This document shows, one piece after another, positions 53,273 to 61,469 of a DNA stretch of 64,000 nt. A program made the position numbers and the translations under genes. The notes under the pieces are model-generated. The model searched no databases and was not told the origin of the DNA. It saw nothing but the letters and a program-made list of their open reading frames with translations. The first letter of the stretch is position 1, and each line of letters starts with the position of its first letter. Origin of the DNA: JAMQKA01 sp043951865 (lineage in GTDB: Bacteria > Bacteroidota > Rhodothermia > Balneolales > Balneolaceae); the NCBI RefSeq assembly GCF_043951865.1, contig NZ_JBINJF010000016.1, positions 1-64,000 of the forward strand, written 5' to 3'.

Positions 53273-53827
53273 AAGCGTATTAACCCGAAGGCATGGCTGC
53301 AGGTGTATTAAAATGCCACTGTTCCCGGTTAGGTATCCTTCCTTATATCCCTATGTCCGAAAGACTCCTGGGCTGAGATTTTCGAGTTGGGGAGCCCGGT
53401 TTAGCTACACGGATTTTCTGGACTGGGGAGCTGTACAGAAATTGTATCATATCCTTCGGAATGTGGAATTATGAAGCTGGCCTGGCATACGCAGCTAGCC
53501 CGGATTTCTCACGAGTATTTCGGATAAGATCATGTCACATTATGGATGACCATACCTTATCCCATTTTTTACTGCCAAATTATCATAACAGTCTGTAAAA
53601 GGCTGCGAAATGGGCCTTTCAGCTGCGTTGAAGGGCAAATAACCTGCTCAACGTACCAACGTGCATCTGCGCGGCGATTTGCCCTTCGCCTTGCTAAAAA
53701 ATAAATTTCTTGGTGAGCCGAGCCAGGCGAATAGATCTTCAGGTGAAAAATTTTTGAGGTTCGTTTTGTTTTTAAATGAGCATCTCTGCCACGGCAGTCG
53801 GCAACAAGACTTTTTGAGGAGGAAACC
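53273..53827. other. Repeat-bearing intergenic region
   Basis: A 555-base spacer between the TMEM220-like gene and the ThuA gene, which converge on it. About 230 bases are a family-C MITE-like element (53495-53727). The first 220 bases show no gene. The last 100 bases precede the ThuA stop. Confidence 0.5.
53495..53727 (+). mobile_element. MITE-like element, family C copy 3
   Basis: A 233-base element starting with CTAGCCCGGATTTCTCACGA, identical over 20 bases to the right end of copy 1, and ending in a degenerate inverted end (TTGGTGAGCCGAGCCAGG). The interior has TTTCAGCTGCGTTGAAGGGC and ATTTGCCCTTCGCCTTGCT, which pair, and aligns with copy 2. No coding capacity. Confidence 0.7.
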
Positions 53828-54718
53828 CTAATCAAAGTGGGGCAACCCCGTGACAGGTTCATTTTTTCCCGGAAAGTTGGAGGGGACAGGTAGGGTGACC
53901 GCACCCGTGGCTGCCCATTCGATTCCGCGGGCCAGCAGGGTGATGAAACCGACGGATGAAGCACCAGGCGCATGATGACCGGGTGTCAGACAAAAAATTC
54001 GACCTTCCCCGTGGTGGCGTACCCAGGCTTGGGGGGCGAAGGAGCCATCCGGGGCCCGGGCGGTCGCCAGCACCTGCAGGTTGGTATTTGGGCCCCGAAG
54101 ATTGTAGTAGAGCTCATCAGGCGACTGCATCCACGATGCCGGCAAGTCTTTCATGATCGGATGTTCAGGAAGCCGGGTATGAATCCTGAATGTGTCAATA
54201 GGGGCGTGGGCAGAACCGCCGCCTTCGCCGGGTGGTTGTATGACTCGGTGTTGCTGCTCGTTGAAGGAAAGCGCATGGCCGTAGTCGGCATCTCGTTCCC
54301 GGTAAGCGATGCCGGTCCACTGGTCAAAGAGCGCCTGCTCCCAAAATCCGGCAAGGGAGGAGTGCACGATAACCAGGGATCCGCCTGACCGCACATATCG
54401 ATCCAGCTTTTCGAGCTCCTCCCGGGGAGCCTGCGACCAGTAATAAATGATGACGATTGCGTCGTAATTGGAGTAATCTCCATCCCATTTTCGCCAATCT
54501 TCGAGTCCGCGGGCAATGTGGTATTCTGTATCAGCGACATCAAACGCCTCAAGCCGAGGTTTGATCAGTTCAATATTCTCTTCCCACGGATGATAACCAT
54601 ATGGAGCCGCTCCGGTAATGATAAGGGTCTGAACCGGCAAATCATCTTGAGCTGATACCTCCAGCGTTAATGAGCAACTCAATGCCAGTATTATAAACGC
54701 AAGTCTGTACACCTTCAA
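53828..54718 (-). CDS. Exported ThuA-domain protein
   Basis: A 296-residue secreted ThuA-like protein of the class I glutamine amidotransferase fold. The signal peptide ends near EVSAQD. Features are VQTLIITGAAPYGYHPWEEN, IVIIYYWSQAPREELEKLDRY, GGSLVIVHSSLAGFW and the C-terminal WVRHHGEGRIFCLTPGHH, which is the ThuA hallmark. ThuA of rhizobia is linked to 3-keto-trehalose metabolism; exported versions are common in Bacteroidota and Planctomycetes sugar clusters. A DUF1080 lipoprotein gene is divergent 330 bases away, the usual partner family, so a joint role in 3-keto-glycoside breakdown is possible. Confidence 0.85.
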   Translation of the reverse strand: MKVYRLAFIILALSCSLTLEVSAQDDLPVQTLIITGAAPYGYHPWEENIELIKPRLEAFDVADTEYHIARGLEDWRKWDGDYSNYDAIVIIYYWSQAPREELEKLDRYVRSGGSLVIVHSSLAGFWEQALFDQWTGIAYRERDADYGHALSFNEQQHRVIQPPGEGGGSAHAPIDTFRIHTRLPEHPIMKDLPASWMQSPDELYYNLRGPNTNLQVLATARAPDGSFAPQAWVRHHGEGRIFCLTPGHHAPGASSVGFITLLARGIEWAATGAVTLPVPSNFPGKNEPVTGLPHFD

Positions 54719-55047
54719 GATTGCACTTCTCCTTCTATTTGTCGTGGACTGTATGTTGAACGACTATCCATTGACCAATTAAATTATTACTGAGATAAGT
54801 AACAAGCTTGTATTGCCCTCTTACAATGGCTCCTGGCAGGCCTTTGTGATCCGGCCCGGTGTCGATACTTTTTCCCATCTTGTAATTATCTTGTCAGGTT
54901 CATTGTTCCTGACGTTTTGAAAATCACGGTGGAAAAGTCGCTGAATAATCCTGTTATTGGAAGTTTTCCATAAGGATTTGTCCCAAATTTGATGGACTCC
55001 GAGACGATAAGAATAAAACAAGATCAGGAACCAGACAGAATCATATA
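54719..55047. promoter_or_regulatory. Divergent spacer between ThuA and DUF1080 genes
   Basis: A 329-base AT-rich region that must carry both promoters. I found no clear palindrome or hairpin, and no gene-like frame. Confidence 0.4.
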
Positions 55048-55839
55048 ATGAAAAAAATGCAGACTATTTTATTGCTGGCCGTAGCAGCAATCATCATCTC
55101 CTGCGGCTCCAAAGATCAAAACTCTCAGAGTGGGGAGTGGAGGACACTCTTCAACGGCAAAAACCTTGATGACTGGATCGTCAAAATACACCATCACGAG
55201 GTAGGTGATAACTACGCCGGCACCTTTCGGGTAAAAGATGGGATAATACAGGTGAACTATGATGACTATGACGAGTTTAACGAGCGGTATGGGCATCTTT
55301 TCTACAAAGAGCCATTTTCATCCTTTCACCTGAAGTTTGAGTACCGGTTCACCGACCAGTGGCTTGATGACGCCCCCGGATATACCTATCGAAACAGTGG
55401 AGTCATGTTTCATTCGCAGGATCCCAACACTATTTTGAAAGAACAGGACTGGCCCATTTCTGTTGAGTACCAGATGCTTGCCGCCGCAGAAGATGGCGAG
55501 CCCAGGCCTACCGGCAATATGTGTTCGCCCGGCACCGAGGTATTTTACCAGGGGGAGATGGATCCGCGGCACTGCATCAACTCATCCTCTGAAACCTATC
55601 CGTGGGACCAGTGGGTGCAGGCCGAGCTCATAGTGCACGAAGACTCCCTGGCCATTCACAAAGTCAATGGAAACACGGTGTTGGAATATACCAAACCTCA
55701 GATAGGTGGAGGCGTGGTCAACGGGTATGATCCGGAGATTAAAGTGGATGGCAAACCCCTTACCGTGGGCTATATCGGGCTGCAGGCCGAAGGGCAGGGC
55801 GTTGAGTTTAAAAATATAAGAATCAGGAGACTGGAGTAG
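55048..55839 (+). CDS. DUF1080 (3-keto-disaccharide hydrolase-like) lipoprotein
   Basis: A 263-residue lipoprotein with the signal end AAIIISCGSKD. The single DUF1080 (LamG-like jelly roll) domain shows WRTLFNGKNLDDWIVKIHHH, YRNSGVMFHSQDP, WPISVEYQMLA and the C-terminal GYIGLQAEGQGVEFKNIRIR. DUF1080 proteins were shown in recent work on Bacteroides to cleave 3-keto-glycosides; this extends to the family by analogy. It faces outward or into the periplasm. It is divergent from a ThuA-domain gene. Confidence 0.88.
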   Translation: MKKMQTILLLAVAAIIISCGSKDQNSQSGEWRTLFNGKNLDDWIVKIHHHEVGDNYAGTFRVKDGIIQVNYDDYDEFNERYGHLFYKEPFSSFHLKFEYRFTDQWLDDAPGYTYRNSGVMFHSQDPNTILKEQDWPISVEYQMLAAAEDGEPRPTGNMCSPGTEVFYQGEMDPRHCINSSSETYPWDQWVQAELIVHEDSLAIHKVNGNTVLEYTKPQIGGGVVNGYDPEIKVDGKPLTVGYIGLQAEGQGVEFKNIRIRRLE

Positions 55840-56170
55840 TGCCATGTCAACTATGACCATCAAGTTTGCCGGAACGCAGATGACATCGATGCTGCAGATC
55901 ATCAGGTATACGGTTGAACAGCATTCTTTGCTATCATGCCTGCATGGATCGGCGTGACCGGTGTTTAACCGCATCCCGTCAGGTAAAAACGGAAGCAGGG
56001 ATTTGACGTCACAGCAGTATGAGGGCTTTTGCAAAACCCTCAATTCCTCGTTCTGGTGGAGTTTTCCTTCCGTTTAAAAGGTCAACAAGGTCGGTGGTAC
56101 AACTACCTTCCAACAAAAAGGAAGTTGGAGCAGGGTTAATCAGATTGTTGGGATTCGAATTTGATGCCGT
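55840..56170. other. Spacer between DUF1080 gene and bioB
   Basis: A 331-base spacer between convergent genes. About one third is the family-A repeat at 56021-56136. No terminator with a T-run was seen; the hairpin of the repeat may serve that role for bioB. Confidence 0.5.
56021..56136 (-). repeat. Family-A dispersed repeat, copy 4
   Basis: Read on the minus strand it runs from CTGCTCCAACTTCC through GGAAGGTAGTTGTACCACCG and AACGAGGAATTGAGGG to TTTTGCAAAAGCCCTC. It lies 35 bases downstream of the bioB stop and is oriented with bioB. The central pairing arm is partly degraded. Confidence 0.65.
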
Positions 56171-57175
56171 CTACTCTGCCGCTTCGATGCTTTCGGGGAG
56201 GTGCTCCTCCCGGGCGTCTTTGAACGCTTTTCTTGGGGTTATCCCCAGGATGTCGAACATCTGTTGATCTTCAGAGAGGTCGTTGTTGTCGGTAGTCAGC
56301 AGTTTTTCACCGGTAAAGATGGAGTTGGCGCCGGCCATAAAGCAGAACGCCTGTTCCTGCATGCTCATGTTTACCCGGCCGGCGGAAAGACGCACCATGG
56401 AGTCAGGCATCGTGATTCGGGCTGTGGCAATCATCCGGGCCATTTCGTGCCAGGGCACCTGTTCCTGGGTCTCCAGCGGGGTGCCGTCAACAGGAAGCAG
56501 GGCGTTTATCGGTACAGACTCCGGGTGTTGCGGCATGGTTGAGAGATTGTGTATCAGCTCAATTCGATCTTCATCGGTTTCCCCCATACCGATAATTCCG
56601 CCACAGCATACGCTGATATCATTATTTCGGACTTTTTGGAGTGTATCCAGCCGATCTTGGTATGAACGGGTTGAGATGATTCGATTGTAAAAATCTTCAC
56701 TGCTGTCCAGGTTGTGGTTATAGGCATAGAGCCCGGCATCTTTCAGCTTCCGGGCCTGCTCGTCCGTCAGCATACCGAGCGTGCAGCAGACCTCCATGTC
56801 CATGTCGGTAATCTGTTGCACCATATCGAGTACTTTTTCAAAATCCTTGTTGTCGCGAGCACAACGCCATGCAGCTCCCATGCAGAACCGGGTACTCCCG
56901 GATTCTTTGGCTTTGCGAGCGGCCCCCAGAATTTCTTCGCGGTCCAGCATCGGCTCGGCTTCAACATCGGTGCTGTGGTGAGCGCTTTGGGGACAGTAGG
57001 CGCAGTCTTCGGGGCATCCGCCGGTCTTGATGGAGAGAAGGGTACATACCTGCACCTCTCCGGTTGCGTGATGTTCGCGATGCACTGTTGCCGCCTGGTA
57101 CACCAGCTCCATAAGTGGCGTGTTGTAAATTTCAGTGATCTGTTCTTTGGTCCAGTCGTTTCGGATGTCAGCCAT
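56171..57175 (-). CDS. bioB: Biotin synthase
   Basis: A 334-residue radical-SAM enzyme. The cluster motif is GGCPEDCAYCPQSAHH with Cys54, Cys58 and Cys61 binding the [4Fe-4S] centre. Further BioB residues include FCMGAAWR, CCTLGMLTDEQARKLKDAGL, AYNHNLDSSEDFY and the [2Fe-2S]/sulfur-donor region with RLSAGRVNMSMQEQAFCFMAGANS. It inserts sulfur into dethiobiotin. Length matches the family. No other bio genes are adjacent, so it is a stand-alone biotin gene here. The start at 57175 gives MADIRNDWT, which is typical. Confidence 0.96.
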   Translation of the reverse strand: MADIRNDWTKEQITEIYNTPLMELVYQAATVHREHHATGEVQVCTLLSIKTGGCPEDCAYCPQSAHHSTDVEAEPMLDREEILGAARKAKESGSTRFCMGAAWRCARDNKDFEKVLDMVQQITDMDMEVCCTLGMLTDEQARKLKDAGLYAYNHNLDSSEDFYNRIISTRSYQDRLDTLQKVRNNDISVCCGGIIGMGETDEDRIELIHNLSTMPQHPESVPINALLPVDGTPLETQEQVPWHEMARMIATARITMPDSMVRLSAGRVNMSMQEQAFCFMAGANSIFTGEKLLTTDNNDLSEDQQMFDILGITPRKAFKDAREEHLPESIEAAE

Positions 57176-57378
57176 GGAATACAGAGTTTGTCAATACCTG
57201 ATTTTAATTTCGTTCGGAAACAAGCAACCCTTGGTAAAGCTATTGCCTGTTCCGTGTTTCGGTTCCAAAAGTAACAGGCGCGGAGCGCAAATACCAGTGT
57301 AAAATAGGAATCCGGGTTTGCTTCACCTTGTAAAAATCTGCTTGATGTCCAAAAGGACTGAGAGGCTGTTTGCAAAAG

Positions 57379-57605
57379 AGAATTCCTGTAAAGTTCTACG
57401 GCGGAGATGATCAGCGTGTGAATGCGACCATTTCCGAAACGGTGCGGATGATGCAAAAAGCGGGAATCCCATATAACTATGAAATCTACGAAGGGGCGGG
57501 ACACGCTTTTATGCGCAGCGGCGGTGACCCCGGCGGGGAAAAGGCGAATGTGGGAGCCCGCAACAGAGCGTGGCAAAGGCCGTTAAACTGCTCAATGATT
57601 TATAG
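57379..57605 (+). pseudogene. Dienelactone hydrolase C-terminal relic
   Basis: This frame encodes IPVKFYGGDDQRVNATISET, then EIYEGAGHAFMR, the conserved acid and histidine region of dienelactone-hydrolase family proteins. There is no matching N-terminal part or start codon upstream. At about 57565 the reading frame shifts: a +1/-1 frame gives SVAKAVKLLNDL and a proper stop at 57603-57605. The gene therefore lost its 5' two-thirds, including the nucleophile, and later acquired a frameshift. It is not functional. Confidence 0.75.
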
Positions 57606-57765
57606 AGTATTCTATCAACTGGCAGTCCCTGAGCGCATTCGAAATCGCAGTTTATCCTTCATAGATGAAGATTTTACAGGAAATTCCTCAACCGTTGATT
57701 TGAGATGTTTTTAAATTCTCAAATGGAATTAAACAGCAGTGTAAGACGGACTCACGCTATCGGTG

Positions 57766-58125
57766 TTATTCGAGAGGATTGGTCCACTGGTCAGATTCTT
57801 TGGGAGGCAGGGTGGCAGTAAATTCAATACTTTGCGTAATAAATTTATGGAGTGCTTTCCTGTGTTCATAGATCCCTGAAACCACTGAAAGTATCTTTCC
57901 TTCGGTATGGTCGGCCTGCCGAAAATGTTCTATACCCGGTTTTTCCGCCAGGGTATTACCCAGGGAATCACTCAGGCGCACGATGAGCAAATCATCGAAG
58001 ATGCCAAAGCAGAGATTGCCATTCAGGAGCCATCCCACCCAGCCGAGATTTTTATTTTTGACCAGGCGTTCATTTTCGATCAGGTAGTGATCAATGCGGT
58101 CTTCCAGCTTTTGGTTGTAGGACAT
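57766..58125 (-). CDS. TfoX N-terminal domain protein
   Basis: A 119-residue protein similar to stand-alone TfoX_N domains. It starts MSYNQKLEDRIDHYLIE, has WLLNGNLCFGIFDDLLIVRL in the place of the family's MLNGNMCCGVxxDxLMVRV, and ends with KILSVVSGIYEHRKALHKFI. Stand-alone TfoX_N proteins are common in Bacteroidota with unknown roles; the competence regulator TfoX has an extra C-terminal domain that is absent here. It lies 72 bases from the permease gene, on the same strand and downstream of it. Confidence 0.75.
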   Translation of the reverse strand: MSYNQKLEDRIDHYLIENERLVKNKNLGWVGWLLNGNLCFGIFDDLLIVRLSDSLGNTLAEKPGIEHFRQADHTEGKILSVVSGIYEHRKALHKFITQSIEFTATLPPKESDQWTNPLE

Positions 58126-58197
58126 TTGGTGATACTATATGATTGACAATAGCTCGGAGCAACAAGGTCCGGCAGTACTGTGAGATCCCGATCGGGC

Positions 58198-59424
58198 TCA
58201 ACGACCAAAAGCGATAACCTTAAGCGGATCGGTTTTGGCCGCCACTCTCGAGGGGAGCCACGATGCCAGCCCGCACAGCAGAAAAGTAACCAGGGAGACG
58301 ATCACAAAATCCAGCCCGTGCGGTTCCACCGGGGCGTAGGCCATGTAATAGTTTTGTTCAGAAAGCGGGATGATATGCCAGGTCGACTGCAGCCACACAA
58401 ATAACAGGGCCAGAGCGATGCCGATCAGGAGTCCCACCGCAGCCACAAAGAACCCTTCCAGCAGAAACACCCATTTGACGCTGCCGTCGGGTGCCCCGAT
58501 CGTTTTGAGGATACCGATATCTTTGGTGCGTTCCAGTACCATCATCAGGATGGTGCCGATCAGGTTAAACGCCGCCACGATAATCATCACGCTGATCACA
58601 AAAGGAATGGTGGATTCCTGCAGGTCTACCCAGGCAAAAATATTGCCGTACCGGTCGTAGATGGTTTCCGTAAAATAGGGAAATGGCATATCGGAGGTCA
58701 GCTGGGCGTCGAACACCTGAATTTGATCGGCGCTCTTTAATTTTATCTCTACAGAGGTCGCCTCCCTTCCGGATATTTTAAATAGCGACCGCGCGTACTC
58801 GCGATCTACCATCGCGAAGACATCGTCAAACCGGTCGATGCCGGTCTGGTAGATGCCGGAGACCCTGAACTGCTGGATATCAGGTGAATTGAGAGGCGTG
58901 GGTATTCCATCAATGGTATAGGAGGTGAGTACGGACCCCACATCCGTTTGCAGGTTCCGGGCCAGCTCGGCGCCCAGGATGATGCCCGGCATTCCCGTGG
59001 AATCGACCTCCAGGTCATAGGCACCCCGGCTGATGTAGGAGCGCATGTCGGAGATATCTCCCCCGCGGTCCACCCCTTTCATGAGAATGCCGCTAATTTC
59101 CTCCGGCGACTGTATCATCGCCTGTCCGGAGACCACCGCCTGTGCCTTGTCTATTTGGGGATACTTCTGGAGCGTCGTCAGGAGGGTGTCAGCGCGGTAG
59201 ATCGGGTCGTCGGAGAAGGTGGTTATCGTAATATGGGGTGCGAATCCAAGTATTTTGTCATTGATAACCGACTTAAATCCATGAACGATGGAGAGAGCGA
59301 TCAACAGTCCGGCAGAACCGACGGCCACCCCGGTAATGGCCATGGTTTTGATAAAAGAGAGAAAGCGGGATCCTTTCCGCTTTCCCCTGAAATACCGAAG
59401 GGCCAAATACCACTCAAAGTTCAT
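58198..59424 (-). CDS. LolC/E- or MacB-type ABC transporter permease (FtsX family)
   Basis: A 408-residue permease. The N-terminal FEWYLALRYFRGKRKGSRFL is a LolC/E hallmark, followed by helix 1 (AITGVAVGSAGLLIALSIVHG). A periplasmic MacB-PCD-like domain spans about 50-270. Three C-terminal helices carry LIGTILMMVLERTKDIGILK and the GAPDGSVKWVFLLEGFF motif. LolCDE extracts lipoproteins for transport to the outer membrane. No ATP-binding partner is encoded next to it, so a LolD-like protein must be elsewhere. A family-A repeat lies upstream. Confidence 0.86.
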   Translation of the reverse strand: MNFEWYLALRYFRGKRKGSRFLSFIKTMAITGVAVGSAGLLIALSIVHGFKSVINDKILGFAPHITITTFSDDPIYRADTLLTTLQKYPQIDKAQAVVSGQAMIQSPEEISGILMKGVDRGGDISDMRSYISRGAYDLEVDSTGMPGIILGAELARNLQTDVGSVLTSYTIDGIPTPLNSPDIQQFRVSGIYQTGIDRFDDVFAMVDREYARSLFKISGREATSVEIKLKSADQIQVFDAQLTSDMPFPYFTETIYDRYGNIFAWVDLQESTIPFVISVMIIVAAFNLIGTILMMVLERTKDIGILKTIGAPDGSVKWVFLLEGFFVAAVGLLIGIALALLFVWLQSTWHIIPLSEQNYYMAYAPVEPHGLDFVIVSLVTFLLCGLASWLPSRVAAKTDPLKVIAFGR

Positions 59425-59448
59425 TTTGTTATCGGTTTTTCGTTATCA

Positions 59449-59565
59449 GAGGACTTTGCAAACCTAACTTCCTCTTTTTGAGGGAGTTGTACTCCCGGTT
59501 AAAGATCAATACGGTCGGTGGTACAACCACCTCCCAATAACATAGTATATTCCGCAAAGGTCCCT
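59449..59565 (-). repeat. Family-A dispersed repeat, copy 5
   Basis: On the minus strand it reads GGGACCTTTGCGG at the start, then TTGGGAGGTGGTTGTACCAC, GGGAGTACAACTCCCTC and GGTTTGCAAAGTCCTC at the end. The central arms pair. It lies between lysS and the permease, both transcribed in its direction, as with the other copies. Confidence 0.7.
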
Positions 59566-59673
59566 ATTCGTTATCTGGGATATTGAGAAGTTGAAAATTC
59601 AGATGAAGTTTTCAAAAAGTAGAGCATCATTGGAAGATGTGATACTAATAACTATTCAACCAAGAACAAATAA

Positions 59674-61215
59674 CTAATCTTTTTCCGGTTTCATCTGCGG
59701 GAAGAAGAGTACGTCTCGAATGGAGTCCGAGTCGGTCATAATCATCGCCAGCCGGTCGATGCCGATACCGAGCCCGGCCGTCGGCGGCATGCCATACTCC
59801 AGTGCCCGCAGGAAGTCCTCGTCCAGCTCTTCAATCGCTTCCTCATCGCCCTGAGCCCGAAGCCTGAGCTGCTCTTCAAACCGCTGTCGCTGGTCTACGG
59901 GATCATTGAGCTCGGTGAAGGCGTTGGCGATCTCCTTGCCGTTGCAAATACACTCAAACCGTTCCACCAGTCCCTCCTTTGTACGGTGCTTCTTGGCCAA
60001 AGGACTCATTTCCACCGGGTAATCGGTGATAAAGGTCGGTTGTATAAGGTTCGGCTCAACAAATTCACCAAAAATTTCATCGATAATTTTCCCTTTCCCG
60101 GTTCCTTCCTCCAGTTCAATATTGAGCTCTTCGGCGATCTCCTGCAGCTCATTGAGCTCCTTTTGATAGAGGTCGTAGCCGGTTGCTTCTTCGATCGCCT
60201 CCAGCATCGGGATGCGGGGCCAGGGACGTTTGAAGTCGACCTCGTTTCCGCCCACCGTCACTTTTGTAGAGCCGTGCAGCTCAATGGCCACCTTTTCGAG
60301 CAGCTCTTCGGTGAAATCCATCATCCAGTGGTAATCCTTGTAGGCCACATACAGCTCAACCTGGGTGAATTCGGGATTGTGAAAGCGCGAAAGGCCCTCA
60401 TTGCGGAAATCTTTTGAAAACTCATACACCCCGTCATACCCGCCCACGATCAGTCGCTTCAGGTAAAGTTCATTCGCGATACGCAGGTAGAGCTTCATGT
60501 CCAGCGCGTTGTGGTGCGTTTCGAAAGGCCGGGCTGTGGCACCGCCGTAGATCGGCTGAAGGATCGGGGTTTCCACCTCCAGGTAACCCCGCTCATTCAT
60601 GATGGTGCGCATCGCCTGTACCATCTCGGTCCGCTTGCGGAAGGTCTCCCGCACTTCCGGGTTTACAATCAGGTCTAGATACCGCTGCCGATACCGTTGC
60701 TCCTTGTCGGTAAACGCATCGTACACCTTCGTTTTACCCTCGTCGGTTTCCACCTCTTTGGGGATCGGAATCGGGCGCAGGGCTTTGCTGAGCAGCACAA
60801 ACTCTTCGGCGTGTACGGTGGTTTCTCCGGTACCTGTTTCAAAGACAAAGCCTTTGATACCGACGATATCCCCGATGTCAGTCAGCTTTTTGAAAACGGT
60901 GTTGTAATTTTCTTTGCCCACATCGTCGCGACGGATGTACACCTGGATCTCCCCGGCAGAATCCTGCAGGTTAAAGAAGGTCGATTTCCCCATGATACGG
61001 CGGGTCATGATTCGCCCGGCGATGGAAACGCGCTCCAGCTCTTCTTCATCCTGCCCGTCCTGGCGCATTAATTTGGGATTTTCCAGGATCTGCCGGCTGG
61101 TGTGGGTTACGTCAAATTCATAGGGGTAGGGGTCGACATCCATGGCCCGGAGCTGGTCCAGTTTTTCCAGTCGAATTTCATGTTGTTCGCTGACAGTTGA
61201 ATCGGCGTTGCTCAT
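59674..61215 (-). CDS. lysS: Lysyl-tRNA synthetase, class II
   Basis: A 513-residue class II aminoacyl-tRNA synthetase. The N-terminal OB fold contains VSIAGRIMTRRIMGKSTFFN (about 64-83), which binds the anticodon. The catalytic domain has RYLDLIVNPEVRETF, motif 2 with FRNEGLSRFHNPEFTQVE and motif 3 with GLGIGIDRLAMIMT. A lysine-specific ALRPIP-like stretch is present. It charges tRNA-Lys. The start at 61215 gives MSNADSTVSEQHEIRLEKL, typical of the family. It is expected to be essential. The permease gene downstream is separated by a repeat. Confidence 0.97.
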   Translation of the reverse strand: MSNADSTVSEQHEIRLEKLDQLRAMDVDPYPYEFDVTHTSRQILENPKLMRQDGQDEEELERVSIAGRIMTRRIMGKSTFFNLQDSAGEIQVYIRRDDVGKENYNTVFKKLTDIGDIVGIKGFVFETGTGETTVHAEEFVLLSKALRPIPIPKEVETDEGKTKVYDAFTDKEQRYRQRYLDLIVNPEVRETFRKRTEMVQAMRTIMNERGYLEVETPILQPIYGGATARPFETHHNALDMKLYLRIANELYLKRLIVGGYDGVYEFSKDFRNEGLSRFHNPEFTQVELYVAYKDYHWMMDFTEELLEKVAIELHGSTKVTVGGNEVDFKRPWPRIPMLEAIEEATGYDLYQKELNELQEIAEELNIELEEGTGKGKIIDEIFGEFVEPNLIQPTFITDYPVEMSPLAKKHRTKEGLVERFECICNGKEIANAFTELNDPVDQRQRFEEQLRLRAQGDEEAIEELDEDFLRALEYGMPPTAGLGIGIDRLAMIMTDSDSIRDVLFFPQMKPEKD

Positions 61216-61469
61216 CAGGGTATCTGTAAAATTGTTTTAAATTTGTGACTCTTTGATAGTCGCGCAAAATAGGGAATTTATTTGACAGATGAGTATATCG
61301 ATTTGGGAAATCCAGCCTGCATATTCCTAGATGGAAACTTGATCATGTTCCATCCTGATATTTTAATAACTTCACTTACCAGCAGGGATGAGCCAGGGGC
61401 GAGTTTATCCTTTTTTCTTATTCATTTCCTTTGTACTCTGTCACCGAACAGTCACCAAGATTTTCGCTG

